Notes: a model not told the origin generated them from the sequence alone. Numbered from the stretch's first letter, positions 5,858 to 13,707 are shown. The stretch: DNA of 24,333 nucleotides from Atopobium sp. UBA1382 (GCA_002305805.1 DBQY01000003.1:38812-63144), one strand, 5' to 3'. Numbers and translations are program-made.

Positions 5858-6658
5858 ATGGAGGTTTCAATCGTCCAGATTGCTCTCATCTTCATCGTCA
5901 CGTTTATCGCGGCCATCGACTAGTTCGACTTGCTCGAGTCGCTGTACCAGCCGATCGTGACGGGTCCCATCGTGGGCGCCATTCTTGGCAACGTCGAGCT
6001 CGGCCTCGTCGTCGGCGGCACCTATCAGCTCATGACCATCGGCAACATGCCGATCGGTGGCGCTCAGCCGCCCAACGCGGTCATCGGCGGCATCATGGCC
6101 GCGATCTTCGCGTGCACGCTCGAGAACGTCGACCCCAACGCCGCCGTCGCTCTCGCCATCCCGTTCGCGCTCCTCGGCCAGTACGGTGTGACCCTGTTCT
6201 TCACGCTCCGTGCTCCTCTCCTCGAGTTCTTCCGTGGCTGCGCGGTCAACGCTGACACCAAGGGCATCACGAAGTGGACGGTCGTCTCCGAGGTCATCCT
6301 CGGCCTGATCTTCGCCTTCATCGTCACCCTGTTCTTCATCGGCGGCCAGACCTTCGGCCAGACCATCGTCGACGCCATCCCCGAGTGGCTCAACGTCGGC
6401 CTGTCCCAGGCGGGCAACATGATGAAGTTCGTCGGCTTCGCCATCCTGCTCAAGATCATGATGAGCCGCGACATGTGGGGCTTCTTCTTCATGGGCTTCG
6501 GCTTCGCCCTCATCGCGACCAACATCGAGGCCATCGCTGGCCCTGCCCTGCTCATCCTTACCCTCATCGGCTTCGGCTTCGCCTTCTGGGACTTCCAGCA
6601 GCAGACCGAGCTGAAGGGCGCTGTCTCTGATGGAGGTGACTTCACCGATGGCATCTAA
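5858..6658 (+). pseudogene. agaW: PTS mannose-family (GalNAc-type) EIIC, interrupted by in-frame TAG at codon 22
   Basis: From the ATG at 5858, which has an ideal AAAGGAGG ribosome site, the frame reads as a normal EIIC start ending FIAAID. It then meets TAG at 5921-5923 and continues in the same frame as FDLLESLYQPIVTGPIVGAILG to TAA at 6656-6658. Without the stop the protein would have 266 residues, the family's usual size, and family members usually have Gln at this place, so CAG to TAG is the simplest explanation. The rest is intact, including the GGAQPPN motif and several membrane spans. A TTG at 5930 could start a 242-residue form, but it has no ribosome site and would lack most of the first span. 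Several neighbouring genes end in TAG, so TAG is a normal stop here. Confidence 0.85.
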
Positions 6659-7730
6659 GACTGAGTTCGAGGTTCCCGCCCAGTATGAGGACCTCACCCC
6701 GGCTCCTAACGTTGACCAGAAGACGCTGAACCGCATGGCTCTGCGCTCCTACTGGCTCCAGTCCTCGTTCAACTACGAGACCATGCAGTCCGGCGGCTGG
6801 CTCTTCGCCATGATCCCCGGTCTCGAGAAGGTCCACACCAACAAGAACGACCTCGCTGCGTCGATGTACCACAACCTGGACTTCATCAACACGCACCCGT
6901 TCCTGGTGACCTTCGTCATGGGCATTGTTCTCTCCCTCGAGCAGAACAAGGTTGACACCCAGACGATCCGCGCCGTCCGCATCTCCGCTGCCTCCCCGCT
7001 CGGCGGCATCGGCGACGCCCTGTTCTGGCTGACGCTCGTGCCGATCACGGCCGGCATCACCTCGAACATGGCCATCGACGGCTCCATCGCCGCTCCGATC
7101 ATCTTCCTGGTGATCTTCAACATCGCCCAGGCTGCGTGCCGCTTCGGCCTCATGAACTGGTCCTACAGGGTCGGTACGAGCGCCATTGACGCCCTCACCG
7201 CCAACATGCAGGCCTTCACGCGTGCCGCCTCCATCCTCGGCGTGTTCGTCGTCGGCGCTCTGACCGTCACCATGGGTGCCACCCAGATCAACCTCACGAT
7301 CCCCAACGGCACCACCCGTGGCCTCACTGCCACCACCATCGTGGTCTCCAACGAGGACGCCGCCAACTTCACCGACATGGAGGGTCTCGACACCGAGACC
7401 GCCGAGGCTGGCACCATGGGCGTCGTCGACCCCGACGGCAACCCGCTCACCGCTGCCGACGCTGACGGCAACGCGGTCGAGACCGGCGTCGTCGACCTCG
7501 GCAACGGCATGAGCCAGGTCACCTATGGCACCGTCACCGAGTCCCCGGTCGAGTACTCCGTGGCCTCCACCCTCGACTCCGTGATGCCCAAGCTCGTTCC
7601 GCTGGCCCTCGTGCTTCTGCTCTACTTCCTGTTCGCGAAGCACAACTTCACCCCGATCAAGGGCATTGTCCTGCTCTTCCTCATCGGTGTTCTGGGCTCC
7701 GGCTGCGGCATCTGGCCGAGCATCTGGTAA
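6648..7730 (+). CDS. agaE: PTS mannose-family (GalNAc-type) EIID component with extra loop
   Basis: A 360-residue EIID, the membrane partner of EIIC in sugar transport. The family core is clear (SYWLQSSFNYETMQSGGW, MIPGLEKV, SLEQNK, SPLGGIGDALFW), and the C-terminal LDSVMPKLVPL segment is followed by two membrane spans. EIID proteins are usually about 265-305 residues. Here an extra segment of about 70-80 residues (roughly 222-300), rich in Ala, Asp, Gly and Thr with DPDGN and DADGN, sits between the first hydrophobic stretch (195-210) and the LDSVMP segment. I chose ATG 6648 because GGAGGTGA precedes it by eight bases. The start overlaps the end of EIIC by 11 bases, implying coupled translation. 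Confidence 0.9.
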   Translation: MASKTEFEVPAQYEDLTPAPNVDQKTLNRMALRSYWLQSSFNYETMQSGGWLFAMIPGLEKVHTNKNDLAASMYHNLDFINTHPFLVTFVMGIVLSLEQNKVDTQTIRAVRISAASPLGGIGDALFWLTLVPITAGITSNMAIDGSIAAPIIFLVIFNIAQAACRFGLMNWSYRVGTSAIDALTANMQAFTRAASILGVFVVGALTVTMGATQINLTIPNGTTRGLTATTIVVSNEDAANFTDMEGLDTETAEAGTMGVVDPDGNPLTAADADGNAVETGVVDLGNGMSQVTYGTVTESPVEYSVASTLDSVMPKLVPLALVLLLYFLFAKHNFTPIKGIVLLFLIGVLGSGCGIWPSIW

Positions 7731-7748
7731 CGAGCAAAACGCTCATGG

Positions 7749-7785
7749 GGGAGGCGCGCGGGCTTTCCGCGCGCCTCCCTTCTCT
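7749..7785 (+). terminator. GC-rich hairpin after EIID (terminator or attenuator)
   Basis: A perfect 13-bp stem (GGGAGGCGCGCGG pairing with CCGCGCGCCTCCC) with a 5-base loop, followed by TTCTCTCC. It starts 19 bases after the EIID stop. The weak T-tail suggests partial termination, lowering expression of the downstream regulator, AgaS and AgaA genes relative to the PTS. Confidence 0.6.
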
Positions 7786-7808
7786 CCAAACCGTCGGGTA
7801 TGTTTGGA
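7785..7808. promoter_or_regulatory. Inverted repeat overlapping a possible -10 box upstream of the GntR gene
   Basis: TCCAAAC (7785-7791) and GTTTGGA (7802-7808) are exact complements separated by ten bases, and TATGTT at 7799-7804 could be a -10 box. This would give the GntR gene its own, possibly autoregulated, promoter. No convincing -35 box is visible. Confidence 0.3.
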
Positions 7809-7884
7809 CTGCGCGGGGCAGATGCCCCAACGGATCGTCCGTCTCGCGCTCTGGGCATATCGGCGACGAGCGAAGGGAGGGCAC

Positions 7885-8613
7885 ATGGCAACCGTCACGA
7901 GAAAACAGCCGCTCTACGACCAGCTCGTCGACCTTCTCCGCGAGAAGATCGAGAACGACATGGAATCGGGCGACCTGCTGCCCTCCGAGCGAGACCTCTC
8001 GGAGCGCTACGGCCTCTCGCGTACCACGGTTCGTCTCGCCCTCAAGGAGCTCGAGACGATGGGCCTGATCACCCGTCGGCACGGCAAGGGGACCTTCGTC
8101 TCCGACTCCGCGCGCGAGGCGACCAACCTGATGGGCGCCTACAGCTTCACCGAGCAGATGCGCAGCCTCGGCCGGGTGCCCAAGACCGTCATCCTCGACT
8201 TCAAGGCGCTCGAGGCGACCAAGACCGTCGCGGAGCACCTGCGTCTGCACCTGGGAGAGACCGTCTTCCGCATGCGACGTCTGCGCCTTGCCGACGATGT
8301 GCCCATGATGGTCGAGCAGACCTATCTTCCTGCTAGCGAGTTTGCCGGGCTCACCAAGGCGATCGTGGCGAGCAAGCCCCTCTATGACGTCATGGAGCAG
8401 GACTACCACGAGAAGATCAAGCTCGCGGAGGAGGAGTTCTATGCGAGCATCGCGCGCGGCTCCGACGCCACAGAGCTCGGCATCGCCGAGGGCGCGCCGG
8501 TCCTCGAGCTCGTGCGCACCACCTACAACGTCAAGAACATGGTCGTCGAGTACACGCACAGCGTGGCTCGCGCCGACCAGTTCAAATACAAGGTCACTCA
8601 CGTCAGAAGTTAG
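7885..8613 (+). CDS. GntR-family (HutC/UTRA) transcriptional regulator
   Basis: A 242-residue regulator of the HutC/DasR/NagR group. Residues 8-76 form the GntR winged helix (QPLYDQLVDLLREKIENDMESGDLLPSERDLSERYGLSRTTVRLAL..., split here at about 20 residues by family motif), ending in the wing HGKGTFV. Residues 95-236 form the UTRA effector domain, which in this group binds amino-sugar phosphates such as GlcN-6-P or GlcNAc-6-P. Encoded between EIID and AgaS, it probably senses a GalNAc or galactosamine phosphate; the dre-like site at 4446-4457 is the obvious target. The ATG at 7885 follows GAAGGGAGG. An upstream in-frame extension lacks family similarity. Confidence 0.92.
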   Translation: MATVTRKQPLYDQLVDLLREKIENDMESGDLLPSERDLSERYGLSRTTVRLALKELETMGLITRRHGKGTFVSDSAREATNLMGAYSFTEQMRSLGRVPKTVILDFKALEATKTVAEHLRLHLGETVFRMRRLRLADDVPMMVEQTYLPASEFAGLTKAIVASKPLYDVMEQDYHEKIKLAEEEFYASIARGSDATELGIAEGAPVLELVRTTYNVKNMVVEYTHSVARADQFKYKVTHVRS

Positions 8614-8641
8614 GCACCAACGCCTAGGGAAGGGAGCAAGT

Positions 8642-9808
8642 ATGTTCGAGAAGGACGTGGAGACCCTCACCTCGATGGGGGCGCAGATCACCACCGCGGA
8701 GATTAAGCAGCAGCCCGAGCTGTGGAGGGACACGCTCGAGATCTACAAGGCAAACCTCGATTCCATCACCGCGTTTCTCGGTGATGCCCGTGCCATGGGC
8801 GAGGGTCGCCTCTCCGTCGTCTTCACCGGCGCCGGCACCTCTGACTATGTGGGCGATACCGTCGCTCCGTACCTGCGCCATGCCGGCGACGTCTCCCTCT
8901 ACGACTTCAAGCCGATCGCCACGACGGACATCGTCTCCGCGCCGCGCGACTTCCTGAACCCGGACGAGCCCACGCTGCTCGTCTCCTTCGCGCGCTCCGG
9001 CAACAGCCCCGAGTCCCTGGCCGCCGTCGAGATTGCCGGCAAGTTCGTGAAGAACGTCCGCTTCCTCAACATTACCTGCGCCCCCGAGGGCAAGCTCGCC
9101 GTGGAGTCCGCGGACGACCCGCGCGCGCTCACGCTGCTCATCCCGCGTGCAAACGACAAGGGCTTTGCCATGACCGGCTCCTACAGCTGCATGACGCTGC
9201 TCTCCACCCTCATCTTCGACACCGCCTCCCTTGACGAGAAGGCGGCCTGGGTCGAGCAGATCGCCAAGATGGGCGAGGAGGTCGTCGCGCGCGAGGACGA
9301 GGTTGCTGCCTTCCTGGCCGGCGACTTCAACCGCGTGACCTACCTCGGCTCCGGCTCCTTCGTCGGCCTTGCCCAGGAGAGCCAGCTCAAGATCCTCGAG
9401 CTCGCCCACGGCCTCGTCGCCACCTCCTGGGACAGCTCCATGGGCTACCGCCACGGGCCCAAGTCCTTCGTTGACGACAAGACCCTGGTCTTCGTCTTCA
9501 TGAACAACGACGAGTACACCCGCCAGTACGACCTCGACATCCTGAACGAGATCGGCGGCGACAAGATCGCGCAGAAGACCATCGCTGTCCAGCAGGACTG
9601 CGGCCCGGTCTTCGAGGGCGAGTCCTTCACCTTCGCCGGCTACGACGCGCTGCCCGAGGGTTACCTCGCGCTTCCGTTCATCATGGTCGCGCAGACGGTC
9701 TCCCTGCTCAACTCCGTGCGCGTGGGCAACACGCCCGACACGCCGAGCCCCACCGGCACCGTCAACCGCGTGGTCAAGGGCGTCACCATCCACCCGTTCG
9801 AGGGCTAG
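8642..9808 (+). CDS. agaS: AgaS-type SIS-domain galactosamine-6-phosphate deaminase/isomerase
   Basis: A 388-residue protein with two sugar isomerase (SIS) domains, about residues 50-200 and 220-370. Visible motifs are FTGAGTSDYVGD (61-72), SFARSGNSPES (115-125) and the second-domain YLGSGSFVGLAQESQLKILEL. E. coli AgaS is of nearly the same length and converts galactosamine-6-P to tagatose-6-P with loss of ammonia. The start at ATG 8642 has AAGGGAGC upstream, 28 bases after the GntR stop; it lies between the regulator and the deacetylase gene in one operon. AgaS rather than NagB points to GalNAc/galactosamine rather than GlcNAc as the main substrate. Confidence 0.9.
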   Translation: MFEKDVETLTSMGAQITTAEIKQQPELWRDTLEIYKANLDSITAFLGDARAMGEGRLSVVFTGAGTSDYVGDTVAPYLRHAGDVSLYDFKPIATTDIVSAPRDFLNPDEPTLLVSFARSGNSPESLAAVEIAGKFVKNVRFLNITCAPEGKLAVESADDPRALTLLIPRANDKGFAMTGSYSCMTLLSTLIFDTASLDEKAAWVEQIAKMGEEVVAREDEVAAFLAGDFNRVTYLGSGSFVGLAQESQLKILELAHGLVATSWDSSMGYRHGPKSFVDDKTLVFVFMNNDEYTRQYDLDILNEIGGDKIAQKTIAVQQDCGPVFEGESFTFAGYDALPEGYLALPFIMVAQTVSLLNSVRVGNTPDTPSPTGTVNRVVKGVTIHPFEG

Positions 9809-9826
9809 TCGGAAACCGTCATTGAT

Positions 9827-9856
9827 GGCCCGGGGGCGAGTGCCCCCCGGCCGTTT
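9827..9856 (+). terminator. GC-rich hairpin between agaS and the deacetylase gene
   Basis: GGCCCGGGGGC pairs with GCCCCCCGGCC with one mismatch over a 4-base loop, followed by GTTT. With only three T it is more likely an attenuator or mRNA stabiliser than a full stop. Confidence 0.45.
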
Positions 9857-9873
9857 CCCAAGGGGGAATCGCA

Positions 9874-11040
9874 ATGAGCACGTTTGCCATCAAGGCCGAT
9901 TGCTTTGTCTTGCCCGGTGCCACCATGCAGGGCGGCTACCTCGCCATCGCGGACGGGAAGTTCGTCGGCTGGTCCGCCGAGGCCCCTGACTGCGAGATCC
10001 ACGACCTCACGGGCTGCATCGTCGGTCCGGGCCTGGTCGACACTCACATCCACGGCTTCTTCAACCACGCCACGACCGACCGCGACCCCGAGGGCATCAA
10101 CGCCTCCAGTGTGGAGCTCGCGCGTCGCGGCACCACCTGCTGGCTGCCCACCACCTTCACCGAGTCGGTCGACCAGATCGCCGACTCCTGCGCGGCCATC
10201 GCCGCTGCGGACGAGGGCCGCGACGAGTCCTTCGCGGGCGCGCGCATCGGCGGCATCTACCTCGAGGGCCCGTTCTTCACCGAGGCCCACGTGGGCGCCC
10301 AGAACCCGGTCTATCTGATCGACCCGAGCGTCGAGGTCTTTGACGGCTGGCAGGAGAAGGCCGGCGGCCGCATCGTCAAGAGCGCGCTCGCCGCCGAGAA
10401 GGACGGTGCGTGCGAATACTGCGCCGCCCTCGACGAGCGTGACGTCGTGACCTGCATCGGCCACTCCGACGCCCATTACGACGAGGCCCTCGCCGCCGTG
10501 AACGCCGGTGCGAGCTGCTTCGTGCACACCTACAACGGCCAGCGCGGCCTGCACCACCGTGACCCGGGCGTCGTGGGCGCGGCGATGACGACCAACGGGA
10601 CCTATGCGGAGATCATCTGCGACGGCCGTCACGTCGTCCCCGCCGCCGTCAAGGCACTCGTCGAGGCCAAGGGCTGGGACCACACGGTCCTCATCACCGA
10701 CTGCCTCGGCTGCGGCGGCATGCCCGAGGGCGACTACATGTCCGGCGGCCTGCCCGTCGTCATGAAGGACGGCCTGTGCTACCTGCGTCTCGAGGACGGC
10801 TCGACCGGCTCGATCGCGGGTTCCGTGCTCACGCTCGCCGAGGGCGTCAAGAACATGGTCGACTGGCAGATCGTGACCGCCGAGCAGGCCATCCGCATGG
10901 CCACCGAGGTCGCGGCCCGCTCTGCGCACATCGAGGAGCGCTTTGGCTTCATCAAGCCCGGCCGCGACGCCGACCTCACGGTCTTCAATGCAGACATGAC
11001 GCTCGCCGCCACCTACGTGGGCGGAACCCTCGTCAAGTAG
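9874..11040 (+). CDS. agaA: N-acetylgalactosamine-6-phosphate (or GlcNAc-6-P) deacetylase
   Basis: A 388-residue amidohydrolase of the NagA/AgaA family. Metal and catalytic residues are visible: the DTHIHG motif (His58, His60), EGPFF (Glu131), IGHSDA (His197), VHTYN (His218), GLHHRDPGVVG and the catalytic Asp276 in ITDCLG. It removes acetate from N-acetyl amino-sugar 6-phosphates in the cytoplasm. It is the last gene of the operon starting at 4489. AgaA and NagA cannot be separated by motif alone; the symbol follows the AgaS neighbour. The ATG has AAGGGGGAA upstream. Confidence 0.88.
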   Translation: MSTFAIKADCFVLPGATMQGGYLAIADGKFVGWSAEAPDCEIHDLTGCIVGPGLVDTHIHGFFNHATTDRDPEGINASSVELARRGTTCWLPTTFTESVDQIADSCAAIAAADEGRDESFAGARIGGIYLEGPFFTEAHVGAQNPVYLIDPSVEVFDGWQEKAGGRIVKSALAAEKDGACEYCAALDERDVVTCIGHSDAHYDEALAAVNAGASCFVHTYNGQRGLHHRDPGVVGAAMTTNGTYAEIICDGRHVVPAAVKALVEAKGWDHTVLITDCLGCGGMPEGDYMSGGLPVVMKDGLCYLRLEDGSTGSIAGSVLTLAEGVKNMVDWQIVTAEQAIRMATEVAARSAHIEERFGFIKPGRDADLTVFNADMTLAATYVGGTLVK

Positions 11041-11105
11041 GGTCGCACGCACCTTAGGGTTTCGTCACGTTTCGTAAAGAGCGCCTGAACGAGCTCCCCT
11101 CCCGG

Positions 11106-11111
11106 TATGAT
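11106..11111 (+). promoter_or_regulatory. Putative -10 box of the lipase-like gene
   Basis: TATGAT (five of six to consensus) lies 27 bases before the ATG, with GGAAGGGG as ribosome site between. No good -35 is seen. The leader shares TCGACCGGAAGG (11119-11130) with the leader of the GH13 gene (21858-21869). Confidence 0.5.
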
Positions 11112-11138
11112 GGCACCATCGACCGGAAGGGGTTTCTC

Positions 11139-12440
11139 ATGCGGAGACGACGGACCGCACGACGCGGCCGCGGGCGCCGGGCACTTCTCGCCCTGCTCGT
11201 GACAATCGCGCTCGCAGACAGCGCCACGCTCGCCGGCGCCGCGGTCCTGCATGCGCGCCGCCTCGAGCGCGTGAGCGGCACCAATGCCGTTACGGCGCCC
11301 GACGTCACCGCCGAGCATCGCGAGGGTCCCTTCTCCACGACAATCGACTACGCGGCGCTCTTCTCGGCCGAGGGTCACCAGGTCTCCTCCGAGGTCGCCT
11401 GGGACGACGACTGGTTCTTCCAGGACCCCACTGCCTACAACCACGACCTCGCGCACACCTGCGCCGTCCTCTCTGCCGTGGCCAACGCCGAGAGCGCCTA
11501 CTACCAGCAGGGCTCCACCTCTCCCGCCTACGCCGAGCACTCCTTTGCTGACCTGGGCTTCGAGGAGGTCTCGACGACGTCCTACCGCTACCGCAGCGAG
11601 GTGCTCGACGAGGTGCTCAGCGTGCTCGACGGTACCGACGTGGTGGCCTACACGCTGGCGACCAAGCACGTGCGCTCGTCCGAGACCGGGAAGGAGAAGC
11701 TGCTCACCGTCGTGGTCGTACGCGGCTCGTACGGATCCGAGTGGCTCTCCAACGCCAAGATCGAGGACGCCTCCGACAAGGGGGGCGATGGCGACCACCT
11801 GGGCTTCACGCTTGCCGCGGAGGAGATCGTGGCGGACCTCGAGGAGCGGGCGAGGACGGAGGAGCCCGGCGTGGAGCGGACCTACCTCTTCTGCGGGCAC
11901 AGCCGCGGGGCCGCGGTGGCGACGCTGCTCGCGAGCTACGCGGACGGGGCGACGCATGGTGCCGACGCCATCGCCTCGGCGGAGTCCGTGCGCGCCTATG
12001 GCTTTGCGACGCCCAACTGCACCTCTGCGGCGGATGCGCGCGACGCCCGCTACGACAACATCTTCAACCTTCTCAACCCCTCCGACGTAGTGACGATGCT
12101 GCCGCCCGCGACCTGGGGCTACCAGCGCTACGGTCGTGACGTGCGGCTTCCGCAGACGGGGTCGGACGCGCTGACGGAGGCCATGCGCGCGTCCTACGAG
12201 GCGTCGATGGGCGTTCCCTGTCCCATCACGGAGGCCGACCGCGTCATGGCCACGGGCCTCGTCGCCGACGTGACCGCACGGGTCTCGAGCCTTGACGAGC
12301 TTTTCTCGCCCGCAGGCCTTGCGGCGCTTGCCCAGGCGTGTCTCGGCGTGGACGCGGGGCAGCTGCTCGCGAGCCACTACCCCAACACCTACATCGCCTG
12401 GCTCGACGCGACCGCGGCTGAGGACCTTACGTTCTCGTAG
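11139..12440 (+). CDS. Secreted or membrane-anchored lipase-like (class 3) alpha/beta hydrolase
   Basis: A 433-residue protein with a very basic N-terminus (MRRRRTARRGRGRR) followed by a hydrophobic stretch at about 15-37, i.e. a signal peptide or N-terminal anchor. The body has an alpha/beta hydrolase layout: strand LLTVVVVRGSYGS, the nucleophile elbow CGHSRGAA (Ser255 in GxSxG), a probable catalytic Asp316 in NPSDVVTMLP and a probable His413 in ASHYPNTYI. This resembles lipase class 3 family proteins. The substrate (lipid or ester) is not known. It has its own promoter-like -10 box and stands alone on this strand between the aga operon and the AbiEi-like gene. Confidence 0.75.
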   Translation: MRRRRTARRGRGRRALLALLVTIALADSATLAGAAVLHARRLERVSGTNAVTAPDVTAEHREGPFSTTIDYAALFSAEGHQVSSEVAWDDDWFFQDPTAYNHDLAHTCAVLSAVANAESAYYQQGSTSPAYAEHSFADLGFEEVSTTSYRYRSEVLDEVLSVLDGTDVVAYTLATKHVRSSETGKEKLLTVVVVRGSYGSEWLSNAKIEDASDKGGDGDHLGFTLAAEEIVADLEERARTEEPGVERTYLFCGHSRGAAVATLLASYADGATHGADAIASAESVRAYGFATPNCTSAADARDARYDNIFNLLNPSDVVTMLPPATWGYQRYGRDVRLPQTGSDALTEAMRASYEASMGVPCPITEADRVMATGLVADVTARVSSLDELFSPAGLAALAQACLGVDAGQLLASHYPNTYIAWLDATAAEDLTFS

Positions 12441-12455
12441 CCGCTGAGCGACGCT

Positions 12456-12527
12456 CGCTCGTTGGCGCAGAAGTACCAGATTTGCCCCCTTCTGGCCCGA
12501 AATATGGTCTCCCAAGGCCAACGAGCG
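12456..12527. repeat. 72-bp imperfect palindrome between the lipase-like and AbiEi-like genes
   Basis: Perfect 11-bp outer arms CGCTCGTTGGC (12456-12466) and GCCAACGAGCG (12517-12527) enclose 50 bases that are themselves partly self-complementary (ACCAGATTT on the left against ACCATATTT read from the other strand). It sits between convergent genes, so it may serve as a bidirectional terminator-like structure, though it has no T-run; a REP-like dispersed element is the alternative. Confidence 0.6.
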
Positions 12528-12541
12528 CGGCGGGGGCGGTC

Positions 12542-13600
12542 CTAGTCCAGCCCGTAGGCCTCCACGGGCACGAGCTCGATTGCCGGCGGCTCCGGAACAA
12601 TGATGTCGCCCGATGCCGGCGTCTCGATCAGCGGATCGCGCTCCTTGGGAACGCCGTAGTAGCGCAGCAGCCAGTCAAAGTACTCCGTGTCTGCTACGTC
12701 AGCGGGCGAGAAGCGCAGGACGCTCGCGTGCGAAACCGTGAGGCCCGACTCTCGCCTGCGCTCGCCCTTCATCGCGTGCAGCGAGCTTCCGCCGTTCATG
12801 TTGGGGTTCAGGTACTTCTCGTCGCCGTCGTGTTCTCCGTAGATCTCCGTGCCGTCCGGCAGGCGCCAGCGAAAGTCCACGCGGTAGAGGACGCTGCCAG
12901 AGAACGGGCTTGGTACCTCCACCTGCAGATCCGGTATGGCAAAGCCAAGCTCCCACATGGCGGCGCGCGCGATGGACTCGCCGCCGTTCTCGCTGCGCGC
13001 GTCGGCGTGCGCAGCGGTCATGCGTGCCTGGGCGATGCCGTGGTAGCCCCCGCGCATCCGGTCGACGTATTCGACGAGCTCTTCCTGGGAGATTTCGCCT
13101 ACGCGCAGCGCCGAGTCTGCTACGGCGAGTCCCTCCCGAAAGTCCAGCCAGCGCATGCAGTCAAATGCCGTTCGCAGCAGAGGGGTCACGGGGATTCCGC
13201 TCGCCTCGGCGGTCTCCTCGTCCGGGATGGAGTGACGGAGATAGGGTTCGCCCGACCCGACTCCAGAGCCGGGCGGTACGGCAAGGTGGATCGTGTTCAG
13301 GAGCCCATGGGAGACCGAAAGCCCCTGCAGGACGGCTGCGGAGGGCCCACAGAAGCGCCAGGTAGGGTGGAGCTCGTGCAGCGCTCCAAGAACGTAGAGC
13401 GCCCGCTGGGTGGGGGTGAGTCCGTGGAGCCAGTGCTGCTTTCGTGCGTACAGCCCCGGAAGGGGAGAGACGAGCGCCCCCGCGCGTACGCGCCGATCGA
13501 GCGCCCGGCGGAGGTTCTTGTCGGCCGTGGTCAGACAGACAGTGCGAAGCTCCGCGTCGTTGAGCAGCTGGCCTATGGCTTCGTCGACGCGTGTGTACAT
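12542..13600 (-). CDS. AbiEi-like antitoxin-domain protein with C-terminal nuclease-like region
   Basis: A 352-residue protein of the type found annotated in actinobacteria as AbiEi-family antitoxin domain protein. The N-terminal part (about 15-150) contains the winged-helix-like and AbiEi-type segments (RRALDRRVRAGALVSPLPGLYA, FCGPSAAVLQGL, HLAVPP). The C-terminal part (about 205-310) shows a Vsr/DUF559-like PD-(D/E)xK pattern: Glu208, Asp242 in YRVDFRW, Glu256 in YGEHDG and Lys262 in DEKY. I chose ATG 13600 because GGAGGGGCG immediately precedes it; upstream codons look non-coding. No AbiEii-type nucleotidyltransferase toxin lies beside it. A role in defence or regulation is possible but not shown. 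Confidence 0.7.
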   Translation of the reverse strand: MYTRVDEAIGQLLNDAELRTVCLTTADKNLRRALDRRVRAGALVSPLPGLYARKQHWLHGLTPTQRALYVLGALHELHPTWRFCGPSAAVLQGLSVSHGLLNTIHLAVPPGSGVGSGEPYLRHSIPDEETAEASGIPVTPLLRTAFDCMRWLDFREGLAVADSALRVGEISQEELVEYVDRMRGGYHGIAQARMTAAHADARSENGGESIARAAMWELGFAIPDLQVEVPSPFSGSVLYRVDFRWRLPDGTEIYGEHDGDEKYLNPNMNGGSSLHAMKGERRRESGLTVSHASVLRFSPADVADTEYFDWLLRYYGVPKERDPLIETPASGDIIVPEPPAIELVPVEAYGLD

Positions 13601-13707
13601 CGCCCCTCCAATCAGGTAGTCCGCGCATTGTGCCACGGGTGCCGCTGGCGGCGCCTTGGGGGCGCGTAAGAACTGATTGGCGCGAAAGTCCCAGATTCGA
13701 GTCGTGA

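Noticed and set aside
5921..5923. TAG read as a sense codon genome-wide
   Set aside because: Several intact genes here end in TAG at the family's normal length (YajC-like, gntR, agaS, agaA, pheS, pheT), so TAG is an ordinary stop.
12542..13600. Complete AbiE type IV toxin-antitoxin pair
   Set aside because: No nucleotidyltransferase (AbiEii) gene is found on either side.
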